DNA of 64,000 bases. Source: Chlorops oryzae (lineage: Eukaryota; Arthropoda; Insecta; Diptera; Chloropidae). Positions 44,130-56,342 of the stretch are shown here, in pieces. The stretch lies in the NCBI GenBank assembly GCA_020466095.1, contig CM035807.1, positions 115,950,624-116,014,623 of the forward strand. The letters are read 5' to 3'. The translations under genes and the position numbers were made by a program. The notes below the pieces were generated by a model. The model had not been told where the DNA came from and ran no database searches. It saw only the letters and a list, made by a program, of their open reading frames with translations. The stretch's first letter is position 1, and every line of letters starts with the position of its first letter.

Positions 44130-47100
44130 TCAAACAGATTCAAGGAGGAGAGCGATTCCTTGCCCACCACCAATACATGCAGACCCAATGGCGTATTTTA
44201 AATTTTTGCGTCTGGAAAAGTAACAAAAAAAAAGTTAATTTTATTATTTCAAGTGAATTTTTCTATTCGGATATATTAAAAGGTTTCAATAATATGCAGA
44301 AGGAAGCCAATTTTTTTGTGAGATTCCCGTAAAAGTTTATAGAATATTATTATTCCAGTGCTGTTTGTTATGAAATGAATTATCTTTAAATTGATGTGTT
44401 GATGGACCAACAAAGATTTAGATAGCAACCTAAGTTTACTGTTTTGATTATCGCTAAGTTTCAAGCCCAAAATCCAACATTGCGAGAGCGCGAGACGAGA
44501 CGCACATAAATTTCAATACATTCAATCATATGGTTCAAGCTCCAATGTATCGCACTGCGAGACCTCGTAGCGAGAAAATTTTGAAAAATTGAATATTTCT
44601 CGTTGCGAGGCAATTTGACAGGTTAATGATGTAGCTATTTTTTGATTACTCGCTATTGGGTACTCGTTTAAACTAATAAAACAAAAACTGTTCACTGTTC
44701 CGTGAAAAAGAGCTTTTAAAATATTTCGCGAGCTTTGGTTCATTTTGAAAATTTTTGAAAATTTTGAATTAAAATTTAAAACTCAAGTGATAACGTATAA
44801 TTTTTATGAGTACTCGGTACTCGTTAGATTGGTACTCGGTTCAAATATTGCATTACTAGAAATTTTTTTGAAAATTTTTCAAAATTTCGAATTAAAATTA
44901 AAACTCAAGTGATAACGTATAATTTTTATGAGTACTCGGTACTCGTTAGATTGGTACTCGGTTCAAATATTGCATTACTAGAAAATTTTTTGAAAATTTT
45001 GAATTAAAATTTAAACTCAAGTGATAATGTATAAATTTTATGAGTACCCGGTACTCGTTAGATTGGTACTCGGTTCAAATATTGCATTACTAGAAAATTT
45101 TTTGAAAATTTTTGAGAATTTTGAATTAAAATTTAAACTCAAGTGATAACGTATAATTTTTATGAGTACTCGGTACTCGTTAGATTGGTACTTGGTTCAA
45201 ATATTGCATTACTAGAAAATTTTTTAAAAATTTTGAATTAAAATTTAAACTCAAGTGATAACGTATTATTTTAATGAGTACTCGGTACTCGTTAGATTGG
45301 TACTCGGTTCAAATATTGCATTACTAGAAAATTTTTTGAAAATTTTTGAAAATTTTGAATTAAAATTAAAACTCAAGTGAAAGCGTATAATTTTTATGAG
45401 TACTCGGTACTCGTTAGATTGGTACTTGGTTCAAATATTGCATTAATAGAAAATTTTCCAAAATTTTGAATTAAAATTTAAACTCAAGTGATAATGTATA
45501 AATTTTATGAGTACCCGGTACTCGTTAGATTGGTACTCGGTTCAAATATTGCATTACTAGAAGCGAAATTATGCTATCGTCTGCGTGACGCAAAACTCTC
45601 ATTGGAGATTGCAAATGCGTCACGCAAAACATTTTCGTAACGTCGCGCACTCTCGCATCGGGCTCTCGCAATGTTGGATTTTGGGCTTCAAGCCTAATCT
45701 CAAAGCCAATGCAGAGTTTGTATTCCAAAAGGAACGAAATCAGACATGCAGTTTCAACAGAAAACATATGACATTGAAAGAATCCCAACAAAAATTAATA
45801 AGGGTCCTCATGCAACGCATTTACACCGTGTAAGCTGAGTGAAGTTCGTAAAACTGTCAAATTTTGTATGCAATTTTGACAGTTTTACTTACTTCACTCA
45901 GTTTACACGGTGTAAATGTGTTGCATGAGGACCCATAATTTCTTCTATTATTGAACCTCTGGAAAATTTCGTACCTCAACTCATGCACCAGATGACCAGC
46001 AATTCTAGAGCCGCTAGCTGCTAAAGGATGACCCAATGCGATTGCGCCACCATTCACATTCAGCTTTGACATATCCAAATGAAGTTCATCTGCACATGCG
46101 AGAGTCTGGGCTGCAAAGGCTTCATTGATCTGTAAAAAAAAAATATAATAATTTTCGATTAAAAGAAGAAACGCTCTGCTTTCCCCACCTCTATCAGATC
46201 AATATCCTCAAGACTTTTATTCGCGACTTTCAGTACATTCTGTATAGCAGGAACAGGACCGATCCCCATAATTTCTGGACTAACACCAACATGCGAGTAA
46301 GCAACTAGCCGTGCAAGTGGTTTCAAATTATACTCATTGACAGCCTCCTCGGAAGCGATAATCACTGCTGCTGCCCCATCACAAATTCCTGCAAGTTCAG
46401 TATTTTCAAAACCTATCTTTGAAACTATAAATCAATGGCCAACCTGATGCTGTTCCTGCTGTGACAATTCCATTCTTTTTGAAAAGTGATGGCAATTTGG
46501 CCAAACCTTCGAGCGTTGTCTTCGGACGTGGATGTTCATCGATGGCAAAATCAAATTCTTTGCCTTTTATTTTTAATTTGAATGGCACAATTTCGGTTTG
46601 AAAAACTCCGTCTTTCTGTGCTCTCTCCCAATTCAATTGCGAACGTAAAGAAAATTCATCAACTCGCTCACGAGAGATTTTATGCTTTTCGGCCAAATTC
46701 TCCGCTGTTAAAGCCATTGGTAATTTGCAATAGGTATCGGTCAACCTGCCCAAAGGCTGTCTTCTAAATTGTAGTTGCTACCGAGAACGGTACCGAAACG
46801 CATATTCCTTGCAATGTATGGGGTCTGCGACATATTTTCGACACCGCCAGTTAGAGCAACTTTCGCACTCCCGATGAGTATTTCGTGAGCACCATTTACG
46901 ATCGATTGGAAGCCCGAACCACACAAACGATTAATACCCAGCGCTGGCTTTTCAATTGGAACTCCGCAACCTAGTCCAACATGACGGGGCAAATAAATTC
47001 CATCTATAGATGATGACTGGCGGAAATATATAGTTGATCAAATAAAGAGATAATAATCGGAAATAGAGCAAAAATATAACTCACTGTGATTACGTTGCCG

Positions 47101-47515
47101 ATTATCACCGTATCAACTTGATCGCCACTGAGTCCACTTGAATCTAAAGCCGCTTTCCCAGCAGCTACTTGCAATTTTGTTTGATCAACATTTTTGAACG
47201 AACCACCAAATGTACCGAAAGCCGTGCGACGTGCTCCAACAATGAATATGCCTAAGAAGGTCAATGAAATTGTAACGAAATTTTATTAGGAACACAAAAA
47301 ACCAAAACAAATAATGAAAACGGCTTTGAATTCAAAAAAAAAAAAAATCCAAAAATAAAAACAATCCAACAATTCAGAAAGCAGCGTTCAAAGTCCAATA
47401 TAAGAAAATCTGTATGTCATCTTATATCTGTGCGTCCAAAGTTCAACATCGAAAGATAATCTTTACAAGAATATTTGATATTTTAAACATACCAACCTTT
47501 TGTCACCGCTGACAT
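44130..47515 (-). CDS. yip2: Mitochondrial 3-ketoacyl-CoA thiolase, six exons with one apparent frame break
   Basis: The exons are 47515-47497, 47251-47085, 47016-46444, 46388-46189, 46129-45975 and 44211-44130. With one missing base restored, the product is 398 residues, the length of ACAA2-type thiolases. It catalyses the last step of fatty-acid beta-oxidation in mitochondria. The acyl-accepting Cys94 is in [10 protein letters not shown]. The second catalytic set is His354 in [10 protein letters not shown] and Cys384 in [16 protein letters not shown] and [10 protein letters not shown], contiguous in homologues, lie in different frames around 46745. The last intron is 1763 bp and contains a minisatellite-bearing element and a foldback MITE, so the 27-codon final exon is isolated. 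Drosophila yip2 was named as a Yippee-interacting protein (family knowledge). Confidence 0.96.
44463..45689. mobile_element. Inverted-repeat element with expanded internal minisatellite (thiolase intron 5)
   Basis: The ends AAGCCCAAAATCCAACATTG and CAATGTTGGATTTTGGGCTT are exact inverted repeats. The same terminal and internal sequences occur, without the expansion, inside the larger elements 6130-6912 and 56749-57633. Confidence 0.8.
44800..45565 (+). repeat. Minisatellite, unit about 115 bp, seven copies
   Basis: The phrase GAGTACTCGGTACTCGTTAG occurs near 44809, 44930, 45042, 45163, 45276, 45396 and 45508 with few changes (GAGTACCCGG in two). It alternates with AATTTTGAATTAAAATTTAA. The related element at 6130-6912 has one unit and 56749-57633 has about three. 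Confidence 0.9.
45802..45934. mobile_element. Foldback MITE near the thiolase exon 5 donor
   Basis: The arms GGGTCCTCATGCAACGCATT and AATGTGTTGCATGAGGACCC extend to about 60 bp each. ATAA borders both sides. It ends 41 bp from the exon 5 boundary (45975). Confidence 0.75.
46741..46750 (-). other. yip2: Apparent -1 frame break in thiolase exon 3
   Basis: On the minus strand the frame ends LEDSLWAG then TGA. One missing base after TGGGCAGG restores [10 protein letters not shown]. Exon 3 is 573 bp, and 574 would fit both neighbouring splice phases. Confidence 0.85.
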
Positions 47516-48196
47516 AATTATGGATTTGAAATAGGGAGAAGGATTTTTTAATGAAATTATATTTAATTCAAATTTAATAGATAAAAACAGCCGTCTTCCA
47601 CGTCTTACAATTGCAACTTCTCAACTGAGACTAAATGATCAAACCGGTGGAAGGCAGCTTGATAAAGAGAAGAAGCAACAATTTGTTCTCTCTTCGAGAG
47701 CATTTTGAAGATAAAATATTTAGAAAAATATAAAAAAAATAAAAAAAAAAGCAAAATAAAAACAAAACAAATAAAAAAAAATTTTTTTTTCATTAAATTT
47801 ACAAAAATACAAATTGACCAAAAATCGAACCAACTGTATATACAAATTATGGGGATGATTCAAAGTGACTTTTGGTCTACTCCGGGGACTAGTCCCACTT
47901 TCTGCAGGGGAGTTACTACTTTTTTCCATTTCATGTCAGCTGTGATATTGAGCATCAACAATGCTGCCAATTAGAGGGTTTTCTCCCGAGCTTGAGTTTT
48001 TTTTTTTTTTTTACTGTTTGAGGGAAATCGAAAAACAGAATATTGAGGGAAATTTTCGGGAACTCCGACGTTGGATATTTTTGAAGAAATTCTTAATCAA
48101 CACCAAGTCTCATAATATCGTATAACAAGGTGTATTTAACAAGGTGATATCAATATTACAACAAGAACACATTGCTTTGTTGTTGCAAAGAAACTA
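47516..48196. other. Upstream side of the thiolase gene, no gene recognised
   Basis: A-rich (47700-47800) and otherwise unremarkable. Open frames are lysine/phenylalanine low-complexity. Confidence 0.5.
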
Positions 48197-48417
48197 GGTA
48201 GGTAGGTTGAAGTGGCTGCCACTTAGGCCGTTAATCGGCCCATTGTGATACCACGGAGATTTTCTTGTGTTTTGTAGTGTTCTTTTTATGTATTTAATGA
48301 TGAAAACCAGTGCTAGGCTTGGAACATTACACTCCGTTTCGCCTGTGCCGGGAATCGAACTCCGGACCCTGGGATCAAGAGCATAGCACGCATCCCCTAC
48401 GCTATCCCAGAGCCACT
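48197..48417 (-). mobile_element. tRNA-derived SINE, copy 1, with 12-bp TSD
   Basis: Minus strand: a pol III A-box region GGGATAGCGTAGGGGATGCG near 48408-48389, then a B box GGAGTTCGATTCCCGG near 48364-48349. The body ends in a CCTACCTACCT tail. GCAAAGAAACTA is duplicated exactly on both sides (48185-48196 and 48418-48429). It does not encode protein; a related copy lies at 53541-53730. Confidence 0.9.
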
Positions 48418-48503
48418 GCAAAGAAACTAAAAAGTCAAAAAATTTCATATAATTTGACAATTTAGTTTCAGATTTGTTGTTTTTGTTGTAATTTTGATAT
48501 CTT

Positions 48504-48735
48504 ATGGGCTCTACGCAGATATCCAGGAAGTAAATTTCCTATACTAAACACATGCATAAAAAACGAGGAAGTACTTTCGAGTTACTTCTGATACTTCAAC
48601 GAATAACGCAGATTAAAAGCAATCGAACATGCAGGGTTGCATTTAAATCATACATTTTCTATATTTCTATCGATCTGATTTCCTTTCTTCACAAGAACGA
48701 GCTCTATACATTCCTGCATATCTGCGTAGAGCCCA
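48504..48735. mobile_element. Inverted-repeat element upstream of Etl1
   Basis: The ends are ATGGGCTCTACGCAGATATC and ATATCTGCGTAGAGCCCAT. The interior also shows paired TACTTTCGAG-type words. It lies 295-526 bp before the Etl1 ATG. Confidence 0.65.
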
Positions 48736-49029
48736 TTATTCACAAACAGAAGTGTAACCGAAAACAGGGAGAAAAAGGGAATTTGCGATGCATTTTTTTT
48801 TTTAGAGGAAACTCACTTCCATCACATAGCATCACTGAACGGCACTTCTCTTCGCGCTTTCCTTCGTTGTTGTGTGCATTTGATTTGGTTTGGTTTGTGC
48901 ATTGTTTTCCAATTATTTAAAACACAAACCAAAAAAACCGAAAACTTGACATAAAACCTACACAGAACAACATTACATTCCAATATTTCACAACGTGAGG
49001 AGATAACCAACAAAAAAAAAAAAACAAAA

Positions 49030-52000
49030 ATGGCAGACACCGAACCAACGAAACTACTAGCAAAGCAGACGACACTAAATGACTTACGAAAATTTCGTTT
49101 AACTAAAAAAATAATGCCAGCAACAAGCAAAACAGGTAAATTGGAAGGACCAACTGGCAGCAAAGTATCGAGTAATTACTTTTCTTCCAATTGCAGAACT
49201 CATTCCTGGAAAGAAACGTATCCAAATGATGGCAGACGACGATAATAGTGACGATGACAATAGTGATGATGACAATCAAACTCCAAAGAAGATCAAAATC
49301 GAAGGTCTGAGCGTGAAAGAGAAAGAAGCAAGGTTCTTGCATGCAGCTCAAGTCGCGCCAGAGTACGATACGATGGTAGGTTTTACTTAGTCTCGGTCTG
49401 ACCTTCAAGCTTTGTGCACTTGTGTTCCTTTGTTGAGTAGAATTTAACTGTTTTTTTGTTGTTGTTTTTGTGTTACAATATAACTTCAGGATATTCAAGA
49501 GGCTCTGGTTCGCAACGATTGGAGTGTAGAGAAAGCGCAAGAGTACCTTAAAGCAAATTGTAAAGCTAAACCATCTTGCCGGATAATGTATGTAGCTAGC
49601 ACTTCAAATTATCAGCAAAATCAACCAACAAAACCGATCAGTAACGGTACTTCGAAGAAGCGCACGAAGAGTTCAAATTCCCGTTACACAGATGGGGGGG
49701 CAGATGGTTCCGATGATGAAGTGAAGCAGGCGACTGATCAAGTTTATGATAGCGACGATAGTGATACAGAGGTATCGAATGAAATGACCTCGCAGAGGCG
49801 AAATGTTTTTGATTTCATGAACAATGCTTCGCTATCGGAACTGTTAACGGTGAAATCATTGTCGGAGAAAAAGGCAAACTGTATACTGGAATTGCGACCG
49901 TTCAAAGATTGGTCTGACTTATGCAATAAACTTGAATCGAATAAATCATTATCGGCCGATATATTGAATAATGCACAGGAGCTGATCAATAAACAGAATA
50001 ACGTGACGAACATCCTAAAGAAATGTAATGCGCTTATTAAGCGCTTGGAGTCTTCTATTGAAACCGGTGCTGGCATTGTTGAACAACCCAAGCTGCTTAA
50101 TAATCAGTAAGTTTGTCCGATCATAATGATGTTCGATTTTAAAGTTTTTTTGTCTCTTTTCTCTGCGTAGAATGAAACTGGCTGACTATCAAATGATTGG
50201 TCTCAATTGGCTGACGGTGATGCATAATCAGAAAATGAATGGAATTTTGGCTGACGAAATGGGACTTGGCAAGACGATACAAATAATTGCGTTCCTTGCA
50301 TACCTCAAGGAAAACCATCTGAACAAAGGTGCACATTTGATTGTTGTTCCATCATCGACTTTGGATAATTGGGAGAACGAAATTCAAAAATGGTGTCCCA
50401 GTATGATCGTTGAAAAGTATTATGGCAGCCAAGAGGAGCGTCGAAGAATGCGTTTTCGTTATGCCAAAGAGGGATTCACCGGCTTTGATATTCTTCTGAC
50501 AACGTAAGTTGATTTTATCCCAGCGATATTAGTTTTCTCTTAAAATTTCATTGGATATAAATGACGGAAAAGGGTATTTTTTTTTAGGTATACTGGTGCG
50601 TTTCGTCATCCAACAGACGTTCCACCGCTTCGACATCCCCTTCTGACAACGTACAGTTATTTACTCCACATCTCTCCAGTCTTCACTCACACTTCTCCCT
50701 CTCACCTCTATCCCTCTCACCATCTCTCCCACTTTTCACTTTCTTGCAACAACAATCATGACGATCGCTTCGCCATCTCTCTCTCTCTCTCTCTCCCATC
50801 AACCTTCCACCCTCTCACCATCTCAACATCCTCCTTCCCTCTCACCATCATCTCCCACTTTCATTTGAAAAGTCAGACGATCGCTCTCCATCTCTCCTCT
50901 CTTTCTCTCTCCTCATCCAACTTCCCACTCCCTCTCACCTTCTCTCCCTCTCACCTCTCATCTCTCCTCTTCACCTCTCCCTCTCCCTTCTCTCTCCTCT
51001 CACCTCACTCCCTCTCTTACTCTCACCTCTCTCCCCCTCCCCCTCTCACCCACTCTCCTTCTCACCCTCCCACCCACTCACCCTCTCTACCTCTCTCCTC
51101 ACCCACTTTCCATTTTTGAAAAAAGTCAGCCATATTGGATCCGCCACACAAAAATAAAAGTACACGCGAAAAAAAAAACTTTTTTGTATAATAGAGAGAT
51201 TATACATTATCTGAATATCGAAGAAATTCATATTCTTAGCAAAATAATTTATTTTACTATATTTCTTTCTTAGCTATACAATTGTTTCATCAACACCGGA
51301 GGAACGGAAAATGTTTCGCGTTTGCAAATTGCACTACGTTATTTTCGATGAAGCTCATATGCTTAAGAATATGACAACACAACGTTATTCAAATCTAATG
51401 ACAATTAACGCCGAAATGCGTATACTACTAACCGGAACTCCTCTCCAAAATAATCTTATGGAACTTATGTCATTATTGTGCTTTGTAATGCCGGCATTCT
51501 TCGCAAAGAGTATCGATGATATAAAAAGTTTATTCACAAAGGTTTGTCTTCTCTTAACAACGGAGAAGAAAATAAAATAAACTAAAAAAAAAATTACCTA
51601 AACAAATTCTTTTCATAGAAAAATAAGATCGAAAACGCCACCGAAGATGCATCACAATTTCAGGAAACACAAGTCCAACGAGCCAAACGTATAATGAAAC
51701 CATTCGTCCTGCGAAGACTCAAAAAAGACGTTCTCAGCAATTTGCCCAAGAAAACTTCACACACTGTAAGTATTAATGGAAAATGCTAAAAGAAGGGCGA
51801 AAATCCATTTAGTTATTACCAGGGCTCGGATTTTGATGCTTTTAAAAATTTAAAGCATACTTTATGGGGCAAAAATCTCTCTAATCAACCTTTTGCGAAT
51901 AATTTTAGTGAAGTTTTAACTTCAAACCACTTTTCTAACTTGAAAACAATTCATATTGAAGTTAAAAATCGATTTAATTCTTAGCTTTATATGAGTTGAA

Positions 52001-53110
52001 CAAAATTTGTACGCCATAAAGTATGCTTTAAATTTATAAAAGCATCAAAATCCGAGCCCTGGTTATTACGGTTTTTCATTTGAAAAATTTTCTCTCGCAT
52101 ATTCAGATCAAGGTTCCTATGACTGAAAAGCAAAAAAAATATTACCACGACCTGGTTGATTACTATTCCAACAACAAAGGTGAGATTTGCAGTGGAGAAC
52201 GTGCCGGAGTTTCGATTATGATGGATATGCGTAAAATAGCAAATCATCCGCTTCTTATGCGACACTATTTTTCGGATGATTATCTTTGCGAAATATCAAA
52301 GCGCTTGGCAAGGCATCCCTCGTACAAAAAAACGAATCCAGATTATATATTCGAAGATCTGGCTGTCATGTCTGATTTTCAGGTGTGGCAGCTATGCCAT
52401 AAATATGTAAGCTCATAAGATATTCCATTTATAAATATGTATATATATATATTTCAAACTTGTAACTAATGTCATTAAAGGAATTAGACGATGTCCAAAT
52501 ACCCGACGAACTGATTTGCGATTCTGGGAAATTCAAATACCTTGATGATCTGCTGCCAAAGCTCAAAGAAGATGGTCATCGTGTTCTAATATTTAGTCAA
52601 TTTACAATGATACTTGATATTGTTGAAAGTTTTCTTAACATTCGGCACATGGAGTATTGTCGCTTAGATGGTTCGACAGCAGTCGATGAACGTCAAGATT
52701 TAATAACCGGCTTCAATCAAGATTCGGGTATATTTATATTCCTATTATCGACCAAAGCCGGTGGCATTGGCATCAATTTAACAGCAGCTGATACATGCAT
52801 AATACACGACATTGACTTTAATCCGTATAATGACAAACAGGCTGAAGATCGTTGCCATCGCCTTGGACAAACACGACCAGTGACAATTTATAAACTCATA
52901 TCCGAGAGTACAATTGAAGCAGGCATGGCAATGGTAGCAGCACAAAAATTGAAACTGGAACAGGAGATAACATCCAATCAGAAGGGAGAACAAGAGCAGG
53001 AAACACAATGCGTTGTGAGGCTATTAACGATGGCATTAGGATTAGATAAGGAAGAGGAGGAGAAATTGAATAGCTCCATTAATAACTCGCTTACCTCACC
53101 ATCGAAATGA
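49030..53110 (+). CDS. Etl1: SNF2-family chromatin remodeller Etl1 (SMARCAD1 orthologue), eight exons
   Basis: The exons are 49030-49135, 49197-49375, 49490-50106, 50171-50503, 51274-51541, 51619-51765, 52107-52406 and 52481-53110, giving 859 residues. SMARCAD1/Fun30 proteins are nuclear ATP-dependent nucleosome remodellers. A CUE-like ubiquitin-binding stretch lies at about 80-120 (EALVRNDWSVEKAQEYL). The helicase core begins near 301. Walker A is DEMGLGKT (329-336), DEAH is at 437-440, TGTPLQNN follows, then RRLKKDV. In the C-terminal lobe are LIFSQF, LDGST, STKAGGIGINL (740-750) and motif VI AEDRCHRLGQTR (771-782). There is an acidic linker DDDNSDDDNSDDD near the N-terminus. A pyrimidine-rich tract fills intron 4 and a MITE lies in intron 6. 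Confidence 0.97.
50680..51115 (+). repeat. Long polypyrimidine (CT/CCT) tract in Etl1 intron 4
   Basis: More than 400 bases are almost wholly C and T on the coding strand, with CTCTCTCTC and CCCTCTCACC words. An open frame of serine/leucine/proline (50865-51119) is a by-product. The tract ends about 158 bp before the exon 5 acceptor. Confidence 0.85.
51820..52061. mobile_element. hAT-like MITE in Etl1 intron 6
   Basis: The ends are CAGGGCTCGGATTTTGATGC and GCATCAAAATCCGAGCCCTG, flanked by an exact octamer GTTATTAC (51812-51819 and 52062-52069). Without it the intron would be 91 bp. It is related to the element following Mcm10. Confidence 0.92.
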
Positions 53111-53540
53111 ATTTTACACCTTAATAAAAAAAAAAAAAAAAAAACAAATAACAACCATTAATAAAATGAATTAATCATCCAAAAAATTTTGTAATAGTTT
53201 TGGTTTAAAATAGTAAAAAAAAAAAATCGCAATTATAATTGGAACTTTCATTTTATTGTAACTTAAGTTAATTTTATTCAATTAAAAAAAAAAATAAATA
53301 AATATAAACACAATTTTAAGAATTTATCGTCTTATGTGAATGTCCTTTGCGAGTCCGTTATAAATCGAGAGTTGAAAAATTGAAAATTTTTAGCAATAAT
53401 TAAGTTTTAGATTCCCTGTGTCACCTTAAGGTGAGACTGGCTTATTATATTTTTGTGCCATACGTCAATTTTGTGAAAATAATGGTCGACTGCAGGGTGC
53501 CACCCATCCACATAAAATGGGTTAAATATTTCTTGTCACA
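53111..53540. other. 3' side of Etl1, no further gene
   Basis: Contains AATAAA-type words (53122-53127 and others) and A-rich runs. It continues into a SINE. Confidence 0.55.
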
Positions 53541-53730
53541 AGGTAGGTAGGTAGGTTGGTTGAAGTGGCTGCCACTTAGGCCATTGATCGGCCCATTGTG
53601 ATACCAAGGTTTTTTGTTTTGAGTGTGTAGTTTTGATGGTGAAACCATGTGCTTGGATACATCGTTCTGAACACTCGGACTCTGGGATCAAGAGCATAGC
53701 ACGCATCCCCTAGGCTATCCCAGACCCACT
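53541..53730 (-). mobile_element. tRNA-derived SINE, copy 2 (internally deleted)
   Basis: Same family and strand as 48197-48417, with the same CCTACCTACCT end and the A-box region GGGATAGCCTAGGGGATGCG. The B-box part is damaged. TTGTCACAA and TTGTAACAA flank it, a degraded duplication. Confidence 0.8.
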
Positions 53731-53839
53731 TGTAACAAACAAAATCATTCTTTATGATTTGATTAAGACCTACATCCGAAATTGGCATTATCTTAGACAT
53801 GGGAATTAAAGGGGATTAAAGAAGTTGGTCAAATCTTTA

Positions 53840-54673
53840 TACCCGACACACTCTGTGTCGAGGGTATATTGCGTTTGTGTGGTTGTGTGTAACACCCAGA
53901 ACCAGTCGAGATAGACCATGGAAAATATATACAGAAATGATCAGCGTCACCAGGAGATTCGATTTAGACATGTCCGTCTGTCTGTCCGTCTGTCTGTTCG
54001 TCGTTTGTATACAGTTTTCTTATCGAAGGAGTTGAGCTATCTCGACAAAATTTGGTATCGTGCTCACGGGGACATAAGTAAAACTAAGTTCGAGAATGGA
54101 CCCGATCGGACCATTTTTAGGGGTACCTCCAGTACTAGGGTCTGTAACGAAAATCACAAAAACTGCTCTAAAATCGAAGTTTTTGAACATATTTTGATGA
54201 AATTTGATATTTGAACATATTTTAAGGCAAGTAATATGATTTCCAAAAATTTTGAAAGTGGGCGTGGTAGAAGGGCGTTTTCGAAAATTGTCCCCTACAC
54301 CCGAAATTCAAATGGAACGAAATTTGGCACTTATACTTCCTTTCTAGCCATAAACATCCTTCCAAAAAATTTCCTTGATCGGTCCATTTTTAAGGGTACC
54401 TCCAGTACTAGGGTCTGTCACAAAAATCCCAAAACTGCCTCAAAATCAGACTTTTTCGAAATATTTTAATGAAACTTAAAATTTTAGCGTATATTTAACC
54501 CACCGATTTTATTTCAACAAAAATTGGAAAAGTGGGCGTGGCAAAGGGGCAGTTTTCATTAATAAATCTATCAAAAGTCGGTATATGGGGCTCCTTATGG
54601 TCTTAAACACCTCATGTGTGTCCGTGTCGGGTATTCTATTGTCAGGCTCGCCTGACTATAACACCCTTACTTG
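53840..54673 (-). repeat. Interspersed repeat family R1, copy 2
   Basis: Reverse orientation relative to 241-985. Its right edge reads GCGAGCCTGAC on the opposite strand and TATAACACCCTTACTTGTT. It extends further than copy 1 at the left, to ATACCCGACACACTCTGTGT (53841). It has the same paired ACCCTAGTACTGGAGGTACC motifs, about 54125-54145 and 54400-54420 on the opposite strand. Confidence 0.75.
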
Positions 54674-56266
54674 TTATAAATTCAATTTGTTCACAGTATG
54701 AGAACTAGACAATCATATATGTAGACAATAATGAAATAACATGAGAACGTAAGAGAGAATTTAAGAGAAAATCCGTTGAACTTCTTCTTAGCAAACGGCA
54801 GATCGATTTGCGCTCGTTGAGTGAATTCTCCGTTCAGCACACAAAAACGAACGAACTTCCAACGGGCCAGAAAGTATTTTGAATAGAGCAGGCAATTCAG
54901 TATATTTTCGATCGCACGATGATTTAATATAAGGCTTGAGATATTTAGACACAGCGGACACGCTTTACGGTACACCTACGGATGCGAAAATACGTCATCT
55001 GATAAATATCCGTGCATACTTGTAATCACATACATACGTACATTAATATTTTCAAATAGACCAAGTGCAGTTGATGACTTTTGAGGAAATTTCAAAAAAA
55101 AAAAAAAAAAAAAACCGAAAAAACCAAAAATTACGTCATCGCTTTTTTGTCTTTTTGGAGGCCATTCATACCAAACAAATCAAAAAAAGTAATTAAAAAA
55201 AAAAAAATTAAATATTAAAAAAAAAAAAAACAAATTCGATATCGATTAAAAAAAGAAGCGTGCTCTACTCGATGACAATTTCGAAGAAAATTGAAGAAAA
55301 GCAAAATTCAACGAACATTATAAATACGAAATTGTGTGAAGCCAGCCATTAGTCATCATCGTCGTCGGCAATATTGAGATAAACGAATTCGTAATAATAA
55401 TTTTGCTAACACATTTTTGCGACAGAGATAAAACGGAAGAAGCAATCGAAAGCGCGCGGTGGATTCATGAAAAAAATTTTTTTTTTTTTTCAATTTTTTT
55501 TGCCAACTAAATGCCAAGAGAAGAGAATCTATTTTCGTGCTGGGCGCTTCCTAAAACGATCGTACGTACACGTTTATATCTATGAATGTACATGCACAAC
55601 ACACACACCTACATGCAAATAATTTTTTTTTTTTTTATGATTAAAGCAAAATTGTCCAAGCCGAGTTGTACGCCCAGAAGTATACATACATTGTCGCACA
55701 AATATGTTTATCTAAAATAAAATGAGATTCTTGTATGCACACACACACACACACACACACACAAATTTATATGCAAACAAATAAGCCGATCGTGTGTATT
55801 GTAAAAGAAGGCGTCGCAACGACATCGAAAAAATAATTACGCGGCGTGATTAATAAAAAAAAAAAAAAAAAAAAAATAGAAAATAAAAATAAACAAATCA
55901 ACGAACGAAATAAACAAAGAATTTTTTTTAGAAGAACGACAAGAGCGAGTCGAATCGAGAGCTAGAATTGAAACAATTAAAAGCGAAAGAATTCGAAATT
56001 TTCGAAGCTTCTTTTGAAATTAGGAACACGAACTCTTTCGTCCATCGCATCAATAAATAAAACAATTAAAATTATTGGCATAGATTTGAGTTTGGAAAAC
56101 ATATCCATCCAATAATACATCGATCAACGAAAATATAAATAAAAAAATACGAAACGAAATTAAAAAGCTCCAAAAATAATAAAACGAAACTAACGATAAA
56201 CTCTATAGAATATATAAATACGGAAATTTTCGAAAATTATTTCAATTTGCTGATCCGCCCAAAAAG
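54674..56266 (+). promoter_or_regulatory. Possible promoter and 5' noncoding exon of the PAIP1-like gene
   Basis: A 1.6-kb stretch free of recognisable mobile elements, with many homopolymer A/T runs and an AC microsatellite (55738-55763). It ends in a good donor AAAAAG|GTGAGA at 56266/56267. A matching acceptor TTTTCAG at 59921-59927 precedes the first ATG at 60198. This would make it a long untranslated leader; there is no direct proof. Confidence 0.35.
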
Positions 56267-56342
56267 GTGAGACTATAGAATAAAATATCGAATTGCATAC
56301 GAATTTTGACTCTTTAATTGATTTAGTTAATTCAATGTAAAC

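Noticed and set aside
50865..51119. 84-codon serine/leucine/proline frame
   Set aside because: Translation of the polypyrimidine tract in Etl1 intron 4.
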